Assembly: GCA_903831545.1 (NCBI GenBank)
Contig: CAIKYI010000120.1
Coordinates: 1 to 5,461 of the forward strand
Length of the DNA stretch: 5,461 nucleotides
Direction of reading: 5' to 3'
Source: an uncultured Methylobacter sp.
GTDB taxonomy: Bacteria > Pseudomonadota > Gammaproteobacteria > Methylococcales > Methylomonadaceae
Below, one piece after another: positions 1 to 4,794 of the stretch. The stretch's first letter is position 1, and the number at the start of each line of letters is the position of its first letter. The position numbers and the translations under genes were made by a program. Under the pieces are notes generated by a model. The model saw only the letters and a program-made list of their open reading frames with translations. It was not told the DNA's origin and did not search any database.

Positions 1-199
1 ATGCCAAAATTACTGCGGTAGCCTGCGGCCAAACAAAATCAGCCAAAAAAAACACCAATGCGCACACGCCGCCTACCAGCCAGCCAACCAATGGGAGATA
101 AACAGCAGCTTGGGGTAATTGCCGGTAATCCAGTGAGGCAGGATGTGGCAAGCGGGTGTAGAAGCTTAGCGCCAGGAAGAATAGTTTTAAATTAGGCAT
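1..199 (-). CDS. cobS: Adenosylcobinamide-GDP ribazoletransferase (cobalamin synthase), N-terminal part
   Basis: CobS is an integral membrane enzyme that condenses adenosylcobinamide-GDP with alpha-ribazole (or its phosphate) in the last steps of cobalamin assembly. The frame runs off the window edge, so only the first 66 codons are visible. The start reads MPNLKLFFLALSFYTRLPHP, which fits the CobS N-terminal signature (a hydrophobic stretch, then F-x-T-R-L-P). A PLVGWLVGG segment at about residues 44-52 continues into the first membrane helix, ending near VFFLADFVW. The ATG at 199 is the first start after an in-frame TAA that immediately precedes it. No convincing Shine-Dalgarno sequence lies in front of it, and a stable hairpin sits 17 nt upstream. 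The neighbours cobT and bluB on the same strand support the assignment. The 400-bp gap to cobT, filled with repeat and pseudogene DNA, makes tight co-transcription less certain. Confidence 0.88.
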   Translation of the reverse strand, partial: MPNLKLFFLALSFYTRLPHPASLDYRQLPQAAVYLPLVGWLVGGVCALVFFLADFVWPQATAVILA

Positions 200-214
200 T
201 TATTGTAAGCAAAC

Positions 215-231
215 GGGACGCCGGAGCGTCC
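215..231. repeat. Short GC-rich hairpin in the cobS leader
   Basis: A perfect 6-bp inverted repeat, GGACGC CGGA GCGTCC, occupies 216-231. Read on the minus strand (the cobS mRNA) the loop is TCCG closed by a C-G pair, which is the UNCG class of very stable RNA tetraloops. It ends 17 nt before the cobS ATG. There is no following T-tract, so I do not call it a terminator. It may be part of the dispersed repeat DNA next to it, or a leader structure that affects cobS translation. Confidence 0.5.
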
Positions 232-250
232 AATAAGTTAGGAAAAACGT

Positions 251-366
251 CGTCATCTCGGCATGGATTGCCGAGATCCAGGAACCATGGTGGGTAACTT
301 ATAATCACATCCATCTGATCTGGTTTCCAGCCTTGCCTCGCTTTGCTCCCCCTGCCGGAATGGTGG
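251..366. repeat. REP/MITE-like palindromic element
   Basis: The left end carries a perfect 9-bp inverted repeat, ATCTCGGCA (255-263) and TGCCGAGAT (269-277), with a 5-base loop TGGAT. The right end, TGCCGGAATGGTGG (353-366), is an imperfect inverted copy of the left end CGTCATCTCGGCA (251-263), matching at 9 of 13 positions. Between them lies AT-containing sequence around CCATGGTGGGTAAC. The hairpin with a GCATGGATTGCC core resembles dispersed palindromic repeats known from several gammaproteobacterial and methanotroph genomes. A minus-strand open frame across it (192-431) is not a gene. Copy number cannot be judged from one window, and the right boundary is approximate. Confidence 0.6.
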
Positions 367-404
367 TTCAACTTAATGGCAGTGACACCGGAACGTGAGA
401 ACGA

Positions 405-431
405 TGGAAGTTGAAGAAATTCACTTTTCAT
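405..431 (-). pseudogene. Toxin start remnant (RelE/ParE-like), truncated
   Basis: The ATG at 431-429 overlaps the presumed ancestral antitoxin stop (TGA, 430-428), the ATGA overlap typical of co-translated toxin-antitoxin pairs. The first codons read MKSEFLQLP, which resembles the beginning of RelE/ParE-type toxins (M-K-x-E-F-L-x-x-A/P). After about nine codons the similarity ends and the frame runs on into repeat DNA. No toxin fold or catalytic residues remain. Nine residues is little evidence, and the call rests mostly on position behind the antitoxin remnant. The right limit of homology is a judgement by eye. Confidence 0.33.
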
Positions 432-562
432 TCGTATTTTTACATCACCGTTTCATAACTTACTATTTTTAGCTCACCGGATTTATAGGAAACCCATCTT
501 TTTTGGGCTTCTTCAAGCCAAATAGAATCCATTTTAAGAGTAGGCGAAAGATTTAAGCTAAC
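428..562 (-). pseudogene. Decayed type II antitoxin (putative addiction module component family), C-terminal remnant
   Basis: Reading the minus strand from about 562, the frame gives a peptide with SLNLSP, then IWLEEAQKRW, YKSGELK and VSYETVM, followed by a TAA stop at 442-440. The pattern IW-x-x-EA-x-x-RW-x-x-Y-x-SGE-x-K-x-(I/V)-S-x-E-x-V is that of the C-terminal half of short antitoxins annotated as 'putative addiction module component' (Unstab_antitox family). Beyond the TAA the same frame continues with K-Y-E and then TGA (430-428). Family members commonly end in V-x-A-K-Y-R/E, so the TAA looks like a nonsense change in an otherwise intact tail. The N-terminal 20-25 residues expected upstream are missing and are replaced by the heptamer tract at 566-593. 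An alternative is a real 30-residue peptide from the ATG at 532, but I see no good ribosome binding site for it. Confidence 0.55.
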
Positions 563-565
563 AAA

Positions 566-593
566 CCTTGTGCCTTGCACCTTGATCCTTTTA
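566..593. repeat. Degenerate heptamer tandem tract, CCTTNNN x4
   Basis: Four consecutive 7-base units on the plus strand: CCTTGTG, CCTTGCA, CCTTGAT, CCTTTTA. The CCTT core is constant and the last three bases vary. The tract lies between the cobT stop codon (601-603) and the antitoxin remnant (from 562). A related tract is found at 2286-2352. It resembles the short tandem heptamer repeats (STRR) described in cyanobacteria, but I cannot assign it to a named family. Confidence 0.55.
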
Positions 594-600
594 TCTGCTT

Positions 601-1647
601 TCAACGATCAACCCCTGCCTCATCAAACGTAGCCATCTCATTTAAAAACAAGACGGCCGATTGCAATAGCGGGTACGCAAGGGCAATGCCGGAACCTTCA
701 CCCAAACGCAAGTCCATATTCAGCAAGGCTTTTACCTTAAAGTGCTGTAATAAAGCCTGATGTCCCTGTTCGCCGGACACATGGCTGAACACACAATAAT
801 CCGGCATATTCGGATGCATTTTATAAGCAACCAACAAGGCGCTACTGGCAATAAAACCATCAACTAAAACCAGCATGCCCAGTTCGGCGGCTTTGAGATA
901 CGCGCCAACCATCATGGCGATTTCAAAACCGCCAAATGTCGCCAACACCTCTAAAGGCGTTGTCAGGTTTTGATGCCGGATTAAAGCCTGCTGCAATACG
1001 GCAAGCTTATTGTGCAATTGTCGATCGTTTAAACCGGTGCCGCGACCCACACATTGTTCCAAGGGCAAGTCGGTTAAGCAATGCATCACTAAAGAAGCTG
1101 ACGAGGTATTGCCTATACCCATTTCGCCAAAGCCAATGCAATTGCAGCCCTCTTCATATTGACGCAACACCAGATCGGCACCAGCTTGAAGGGCTTGAGT
1201 GCACTGGTCATAGCTCATTGCCGGATCGGTTAAAAAGTTCTTTGTGCCGTTGCCGATTTTTGCGGCAATCAGATTTGGATGGTTGCCCAACTCGGCTTTG
1301 ACGCCCGCATCGACGATCAATAACGCTATCTTATGTTGCCGGGCAAAAACACTGATCGCCGCGCCACCCAACAAAAAGTTGGCAACCATTTGCGCGGTAA
1401 CCGTTTGGGGATAAGCACTGACTCCGGCGGCAACGATGCCATGATCTCCGGCAAAAATAAGAATGCAGGGCTTATTTAATCCAGGGCTAAGACTGTTTTG
1501 CACGCGACCAATTTGTAACGCCAGTGTTTCCAGTTGTCCCAATGAGCCCAAGGGCTTGGTTTTTTGGTCTATTTTGTTTTGTAAGGCAGCATCAAGCGCA
1601 GAGGATAGCGGGGAAATTACAAAATCTGGGTGCACGGTGTATTCCAA
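601..1647 (-). CDS. cobT: Nicotinate-nucleotide--dimethylbenzimidazole phosphoribosyltransferase
   Basis: CobT is a cytosolic enzyme that transfers phosphoribose from nicotinate mononucleotide to 5,6-dimethylbenzimidazole, giving alpha-ribazole 5'-phosphate for the cobalamin lower ligand. The 348-residue frame is full length for the family (about 340-360). Visible signatures are KPLGSLGQLE at 31-40, AGDHG at 66-70, GFGEMGIGNTS at 172-182, GRGTGL at 201-206, VDGF at 262-265 and RLGEGSG at 314-320. The last contains Glu317, matching the catalytic base of the Salmonella enzyme, and Glu175 corresponds to the second important glutamate. The start is uncertain: TTG at 1647 is the first possible codon after an in-frame stop, while GTG at 1635 has a better-placed GGA upstream. 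Either start overlaps the end of bluB (by 31 or 19 nt), implying co-transcription and probably translational coupling. The product of BluB is this enzyme's substrate. Confidence 0.95.
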   Translation of the reverse strand: MEYTVHPDFVISPLSSALDAALQNKIDQKTKPLGSLGQLETLALQIGRVQNSLSPGLNKPCILIFAGDHGIVAAGVSAYPQTVTAQMVANFLLGGAAISVFARQHKIALLIVDAGVKAELGNHPNLIAAKIGNGTKNFLTDPAMSYDQCTQALQAGADLVLRQYEEGCNCIGFGEMGIGNTSSASLVMHCLTDLPLEQCVGRGTGLNDRQLHNKLAVLQQALIRHQNLTTPLEVLATFGGFEIAMMVGAYLKAAELGMLVLVDGFIASSALLVAYKMHPNMPDYCVFSHVSGEQGHQALLQHFKVKALLNMDLRLGEGSGIALAYPLLQSAVLFLNEMATFDEAGVDR

Positions 1648-2279
1648 ATGTTTTCAAATAATAAATCATTAAGGTTCTTACGCTCCGCCCAGTGCTGTTG
1701 TTCAAGCATCGGTTTGTCGTAAAAATTATCCACATGGCCCAGACATAAAATCGCGAACGGCTGACTGTCTTCCGGCATGCTCAGTAAGGTTTTCAGTGCT
1801 TCCGGTTCAAACATCGACACCCAACCCAAGCCCAAACCTTCTGCGCGTGCTGCCAGCCACATGTTTTGTATGGCACAGGCCAGCGAAGCCAAATCCATTT
1901 CCGGCAAGGTCCGACGACCAAAGACATGCGCTTGCCGCTGTTCACATAAAGCCGCGACCAGCACTTCTGGACATTCCAGTATGCCTTCCACTTTAAGCTT
2001 CATAAATTCCTCTTCACGCTCATTCAAAGCCTGGGCGGTCAGGATGCGTTCCCGGTCAACCAACGTGTGTATGGCATTTCTAAGCTCCGGGCAACTGATG
2101 CGCATAAATCGCCAAGGCTGCATAAAACCAACGCTGGGAGCATGATGCGCGGCCTTAAGCAATCGGAGTAACAATTCGGGAGCTATCGGGTCCGGTAAAA
2201 AATGACGCATATCACGACGCTCATAAATAGCTCGGTAGACGGCGGCACATTCGGCGTCAGAATAGCGGTTTTGGGTCAT
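1617..2279 (-). CDS. bluB: 5,6-dimethylbenzimidazole synthase (flavin destructase)
   Basis: BluB cleaves reduced FMN with O2 to make 5,6-dimethylbenzimidazole, the lower ligand of cobalamin. It has a nitroreductase-like fold but does not act as a nitroreductase. From the ATG at 2279 the protein is 220 residues, close to the usual length. Diagnostic segments are VYRAIYERRDMRHFLPDP (about 14-31), AAHHAPSVGFMQPW (about 43-56), QNMWLAARAEGLGLGWVSMF (138-157) and LCLGHVD (178-184). Asp23 in RRDMR and Ser155 in GWVSMF correspond to the Asp and Ser shown to matter in Sinorhizobium BluB, and the HAPSVGFMQPW segment separates it from generic nitroreductases. A TTG at 2318 would add 13 residues that lie inside a heptamer repeat and look non-conserved, so ATG is preferred, although its Shine-Dalgarno is weak. 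It is followed by the overlapping cobT and preceded by the rubredoxin reductase gene. Confidence 0.93.
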   Translation of the reverse strand: MTQNRYSDAECAAVYRAIYERRDMRHFLPDPIAPELLLRLLKAAHHAPSVGFMQPWRFMRISCPELRNAIHTLVDRERILTAQALNEREEEFMKLKVEGILECPEVLVAALCEQRQAHVFGRRTLPEMDLASLACAIQNMWLAARAEGLGLGWVSMFEPEALKTLLSMPEDSQPFAILCLGHVDNFYDKPMLEQQHWAERKNLNDLLFENIWNTPCTQIL

Positions 2280-2285
2280 GCATGT

Positions 2286-2352
2286 GGTAAAAGATGAAAG
2301 GTGAAAAACCAAAGACAAAAAGAGTTTCTCACCCTTTGCCTTTCGCCTTGTT
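2286..2352. repeat. Inverted pair of heptamer tracts between the reductase gene and bluB
   Basis: The left arm has three 7-base units, GGTAAAA, GATGAAA and GGTGAAA (2286-2306). The right arm has TTTCTCA, CCCTTTG, CCTTTCG and CCTTGTT (2325-2352), which on the other strand are units of the same GRTGAAA/CCTTNNN type. The innermost parts pair nearly perfectly: GGTGAAAAA (2300-2308) against TTTCTCACC (2325-2333), with one mismatch and a 16-base loop. The pair fills almost the whole gap between the reductase stop (2355) and the bluB ATG (2279). It could act as an intercistronic hairpin, but it lacks the T-tract of a normal terminator. Confidence 0.5.
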
Positions 2353-2354
2353 TA

Positions 2355-3368
2355 TCAGACATTATACGGATGAACTGCCTCAAAACCATGCACTTTGGCT
2401 TTGGTGGTAAAAACAGGTGGAATCCAGGCGTCCTGTTTTTCGCCTGCCAGAAACTCGGCCAACCATAAAGCCTGATTGCGTATCGGCAAAACATAGGGAT
2501 ACAGTTTTCCGTCCGGCAACTCCACGACATCGCCCAACGCATAGATGGATTCATCACTGGTTTGCAAATACGGATTAACCTTGATGCCTCTGCCGGTTTC
2601 CAGACCGGCAAGTTCGGCCAGTTCGGAGCGAGGCTTAAAACCACACGCCACGATTAAACCGTCAAATTCAGTCGTTACCTCAGTTCTTACGCAAACCTTG
2701 CTGTCTTCCCTGATAAAATTGCGTGCTTCCTGATTAAACAAGACCTTAACACCGGAATCCTGCAACACTTTGAGCAATAAAGCAGAATCATCAACGACCA
2801 ATTGACGTTCCATTAAACGATCCGAGCCATGAAACAAGGTAACCTTATCGCCGGCAACAGCCAAATCTGATGCCACTTCGCAACCGATTAAGCCGCCACC
2901 AATAATCGCCCACTCAGGCTTTTGATTTTTGTTTAAAAAATTTTGCCGAAACTTACGCAGCGCTTTTAAATCAACCAGACTGTTCATACAAAAAAACAGG
3001 TCACTGTAGGGTTTAAACTGCGGAGGAATAAATGCGGATGAACCCGGCGCAAGAATTAAAATATCATATTGCAGGGCTTTTTCCTGGCAGGAACCACTAA
3101 TCTCAATTTCTTTTTCCGGACGATTAATAGCTGTTACTTCAACACCACAGAGTACATCAATATTGCTTTCGCGCAGTTTATCAAAGGTTTTTAGAATGAT
3201 GGATTGTTCAATTGTCGCTTTACTAAAGCCACGGGAAAGCAAAGGCCGCGAATAATAGCCGTCATGCTCACACGTTACCAGCGTAATGTCGTCATCGGCT
3301 GATAAAGTACGGAACTTCTCTGCAAAACTAACTCCGGCAACACCCGAGCCGATTATAACAATCTGCAT
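2355..3368 (-). CDS. FAD-dependent NAD(P)H oxidoreductase, rubredoxin reductase-like (short C-terminus)
   Basis: This is a pyridine nucleotide-disulfide oxidoreductase family flavoprotein that probably passes electrons from NAD(P)H via FAD to the rubredoxin encoded just upstream, as in AlkT/RubB and NorW. Seen in order: the FAD dinucleotide fold GSGVAG (7-12), YYSRPLLS (38-45), the APG turn (107-109), a second nucleotide-binding GGGLIG (157-162), and the FAD-binding YALGD (276-280) followed by LPYVLPIRNQA. The ATG at 3368 is fixed by a strong Shine-Dalgarno, GGAGG, 5 nt upstream. It begins 22 nt after the rubredoxin stop, so the two are surely in one operon. At 337 residues it is about 45-55 shorter than typical members (about 377-390). 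It stops just after the region matching the MPVAVKTP segment, and a heptamer tract begins at the stop codon. The electron acceptor is inferred from the neighbour, not proven. Confidence 0.85.
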   Translation of the reverse strand: MQIVIIGSGVAGVSFAEKFRTLSADDDITLVTCEHDGYYSRPLLSRGFSKATIEQSIILKTFDKLRESNIDVLCGVEVTAINRPEKEIEISGSCQEKALQYDILILAPGSSAFIPPQFKPYSDLFFCMNSLVDLKALRKFRQNFLNKNQKPEWAIIGGGLIGCEVASDLAVAGDKVTLFHGSDRLMERQLVVDDSALLLKVLQDSGVKVLFNQEARNFIREDSKVCVRTEVTTEFDGLIVACGFKPRSELAELAGLETGRGIKVNPYLQTSDESIYALGDVVELPDGKLYPYVLPIRNQALWLAEFLAGEKQDAWIPPVFTTKAKVHGFEAVHPYNV

Positions 3369-3371
3369 ACT

Positions 3372-3379
3372 GTCCTCCG
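3372..3379 (-). promoter_or_regulatory. Strong ribosome binding site of the reductase gene
   Basis: The minus strand reads CCGGAGGACAGT directly before the ATG at 3368. The GGAGG core with 5-nt spacing is the best Shine-Dalgarno in the window and fixes the reductase start. Confidence 0.75.
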
Positions 3380-3390
3380 GTAAGTTTTGA

Positions 3391-3561
3391 TTAATCCATT
3401 AAATCGAATTCGCTTTTATCAACACCGCATTCAGGGCAGCGCCAATCATCGGGAATATCTTGCCATAAAGTGCCGGGCGCAAGTCCGGAGTCCGGATCGC
3501 CTTGAGCTTCATCATAAATATGGCCACAAACGCCACACTGGTATTTTTTATAATTCGACAT
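3391..3561 (-). CDS. Rubredoxin
   Basis: This is a small cytosolic iron protein with one Fe(Cys)4 site that carries single electrons between a reductase and an acceptor. From the ATG at 3561 the protein has 56 residues, the standard size. The two metal-binding knuckles are complete: [10 protein letters not shown] (Cys9, Cys12) and [11 protein letters not shown] (Cys42, Cys45). Between them lie the conserved [11 protein letters not shown] and IPDDW segments. The frame is open further upstream to 3621, but that extension covers a hairpin and does not resemble rubredoxin. GGAGA is placed about 5 nt before the chosen ATG (a second ATG directly precedes it). It lies 72 nt downstream of the dehydrogenase and 22 nt upstream of the reductase gene. 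The partner could be the reductase together with an oxygenase or oxygen-reducing enzyme elsewhere; being next to bluB is suggestive only. Confidence 0.96.
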   Translation of the reverse strand: MSNYKKYQCGVCGHIYDEAQGDPDSGLAPGTLWQDIPDDWRCPECGVDKSEFDLMD

Positions 3562-3584
3562 CATTCTCTCCATAAATGTTTTTA

Positions 3585-3613
3585 TAGCTTCAGACTTTAA
3601 CAGGTCTAAGCTA
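3585..3613. promoter_or_regulatory. Intercistronic hairpin before rubredoxin
   Basis: On the plus strand TAGCTT (3585-3590) and AGAC (3592-3595) pair with GTCT (3604-3607) and AAGCTA (3608-3613): 10 base pairs with one bulged base and an 8-base loop. On the minus strand it is followed by TATAAAAAC and then the rubredoxin ribosome binding site, without a T-tract, so it is not a classical terminator for the dehydrogenase transcript. On the plus strand only four T's follow. It could be an RNA processing or stability element that raises expression of rubredoxin relative to the dehydrogenase. Confidence 0.45.
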
Positions 3614-3633
3614 ATTTTCAATCCGATTTTAAT

Positions 3634-4485
3634 CTACCGCTTCAATCTATATAGGGCTGAAATATCTTCATCACCGTAACCGGATGCCATTAACCGCTCA
3701 TAATCGGCAACGGTCATATCCACCAAGGGTGTTGCTGTGTCGGTCTTTTTGGCCATACTTTGACAGATTTTGAGATCTTTATGGTGCAGTACAAGTTTAA
3801 ACCCTGGAGCAAAACTACCACGAGTCATGGTAGAGCCGCGATGCTGTAAAAACCAGTTGCCTGACGCGCCCCCAGAAATGACCTCTATTACTTTTTCCAT
3901 GGGCAAACCCTGGGCCTGCGCAAAAGCCAAAGCTTCGGTCACTGCCTGATTGATACCCGCCCCCATAATCTGATTGACTGCTTTGGTCGCTTGACCTGAG
4001 CCAGTACAGCCCATGTACATGATACATCGTGTCATGGATTCCAACACCGGCAGGGCTTTTTCCAGCACCTCAAAATCACCGCCGACCATCATGGCCAATG
4101 TCCCGTTTTTGGCCCCCTCAACCCCACCGGAAACCGGCGCATCAAGAAAGTCCACTTGCTTTTCGGCCAATAACGCGGCGGCCTGTTTAGCCGTATCACT
4201 GCTGACGGTAGACATGTCGACAACGATAGTGCCGGGTCTGACGGTTTCTGCCAATTTTTCCACCACCGCTAAAACATCAGCATCAGCAGAAACGCATATC
4301 AAGACTAGATTTACATCTGCCGCAAGCTCTTCAATTTGATGATAGGCAGCGACTTGTAGCTCATCCGTCAATTGTTGCGCTTTTGACAATGTGCGATTAT
4401 AAACACCGGCCAAATGTCCGGCCGCTGTAATATTTCTGGCCATACCTATGCCCATGGCACCCAAACCAATAAAACCTGTTTTCAT
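3634..4485 (-). CDS. NAD(P)-dependent beta-hydroxyacid dehydrogenase (HIBADH / tartronate semialdehyde reductase / GLYR family)
   Basis: This cytosolic enzyme interconverts a small 3-hydroxy acid or alcohol and its semialdehyde. Members include 3-hydroxyisobutyrate dehydrogenase, tartronate semialdehyde reductase and glyoxylate/succinic semialdehyde reductase; the substrate cannot be fixed from sequence. The 283 residues are full length. Visible features are the Rossmann motif GLGAMG (7-12), the substrate-binding DAPVSGGVEGAKNGTLA (115-131), the catalytic Lys168 with Asn171 in GQATKAVNQ, and HHKDL (234-238). The segment YNRT after the second beta strand carries an Arg typical of NADPH-preferring relatives such as plant GLYR1 (WNRT), so NADPH use is a reasonable inference. 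The ATG at 4485 has GGAG about 7 nt upstream. It is the first gene of the minus-strand run, 72 nt before rubredoxin. In a one-carbon metabolising host a glyoxylate or tartronate semialdehyde role is possible. Confidence 0.9.
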   Translation of the reverse strand: MKTGFIGLGAMGIGMARNITAAGHLAGVYNRTLSKAQQLTDELQVAAYHQIEELAADVNLVLICVSADADVLAVVEKLAETVRPGTIVVDMSTVSSDTAKQAAALLAEKQVDFLDAPVSGGVEGAKNGTLAMMVGGDFEVLEKALPVLESMTRCIMYMGCTGSGQATKAVNQIMGAGINQAVTEALAFAQAQGLPMEKVIEVISGGASGNWFLQHRGSTMTRGSFAPGFKLVLHHKDLKICQSMAKKTDTATPLVDMTVADYERLMASGYGDEDISALYRLKR

Positions 4486-4544
4486 GTTACTTCTCCGGAA
4501 ACCAAGTAGCGTGTGCAGTGTGCATCACTTACCCATGCATAGTG

Positions 4545-4554
4545 AATGATCATT
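4545..4554. promoter_or_regulatory. Palindrome AATGATCATT, possible operator
   Basis: A perfect 10-bp palindrome lies about 60 bp upstream of the dehydrogenase ATG. Its shape (AATG-x-x-CATT) resembles operators of some TetR-family regulators. A weak minus-strand promoter could overlap it (TTACAA, 15 bp, TATGCA), so a repressor bound here would block transcription of the dehydrogenase operon. No regulator gene is in the window, and palindromes of this size can occur by chance. Confidence 0.3.
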
Positions 4555-4616
4555 GTTTGTAAGACTGACGGCATTATCCAGCCCTTGCTATCACTTAAAT
4601 TCACTGAAAACTGCGT

Positions 4617-4644
4617 TTTATACCTAAATATTCACGAATTCTAA
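4617..4644 (-). promoter_or_regulatory. Candidate sigma-70 promoter toward the dehydrogenase-rubredoxin operon
   Basis: On the minus strand TTAGAA (4644-4639) is followed after 16 bp by TATAAA (4622-4617). The -10 hexamer is good and the -35 is weak (3 of 6). The transcript would have a leader of about 125 nt that includes the AATGATCATT palindrome. It is assigned by hexamer matching only. Confidence 0.28.
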
Positions 4645-4650
4645 TATAAT
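4645..4650 (+). promoter_or_regulatory. Consensus -10 element TATAAT upstream of ubiK
   Basis: A perfect TATAAT followed by the GC-rich GCTCGC. The matching -35 region (4621-4627, TACCTAA) is poor and there is no extended -10 TG. Transcription would begin near 4657, giving ubiK a leader of about 157 nt or a separate small RNA. Confidence 0.38.
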
Positions 4651-4675
4651 GCTCGCAGGTTGATTTGTTTATTTT

Positions 4676-4794
4676 TCAGAAATCCATGCTATGGAATTAG
4701 CTGATGGCTTGTCGGGGCACAAAGAAAAATCTGCGTAAATCTCTTTAATCCCAGTGCTCTGCCTATTTTTAATAAGCCACCCCATATTTTTTTT
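4676..4794 (+). ncRNA. Possible structured small RNA or ubiK leader
   Basis: A first hairpin pairs TCAG (4676-4679) and TCCAT (4683-4687) with ATGGA (4691-4695) and CTGA (4701-4704). A second, long nested stem pairs GGCTTGT (4706-4712) with ATAAGCC (4772-4778), GGGGCAC (4714-4720) with GTGCTCT (4754-4760, two G-U pairs), and AAAGA (4721-4725) with TCTTT (4742-4746). A run of eight T's follows after 8 bases (4787-4794). It lies downstream of the TATAAT at 4645. The order promoter, nested stems, T-run fits a short regulatory RNA, but I recognise no family and the T-run is not adjacent to the stem. It may simply be the ubiK 5' untranslated region. Confidence 0.22.

Noticed and set aside
192..431. 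79-residue minus-strand open frame
   Set aside because: It is a translation through the palindromic repeat and overlaps the cobS start. Only its first nine codons look gene-derived (toxin remnant); the rest is repeat sequence.
494..522. Terminator near CCCATCTTTTTTGGG and GGGCTTCTTCAAGCC
   Set aside because: The short stems exist, but the T-run precedes the stem on the plus strand and becomes an A-run on the minus strand, so neither orientation makes an intrinsic terminator. The bases also lie within the antitoxin remnant.
200..600. Cobalamin riboswitch upstream of cobS or bluB
   Set aside because: I looked for the B12-box type conserved core in the cobT-cobS gap and in the 75-bp gap before bluB and saw none; the latter is too short for a full cobalamin riboswitch.
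2276..2644. 122-residue minus-strand open frame overlapping the reductase end
   Set aside because: It is a frame-shifted shadow of the reductase gene, rich in W, P and R, and does not contain the missing reductase C-terminal segment.
3562..3621. N-terminal extension of rubredoxin (20 residues)
   Set aside because: It spans the intercistronic hairpin, has no rubredoxin homology, and the ribosome binding site fits the ATG at 3561.
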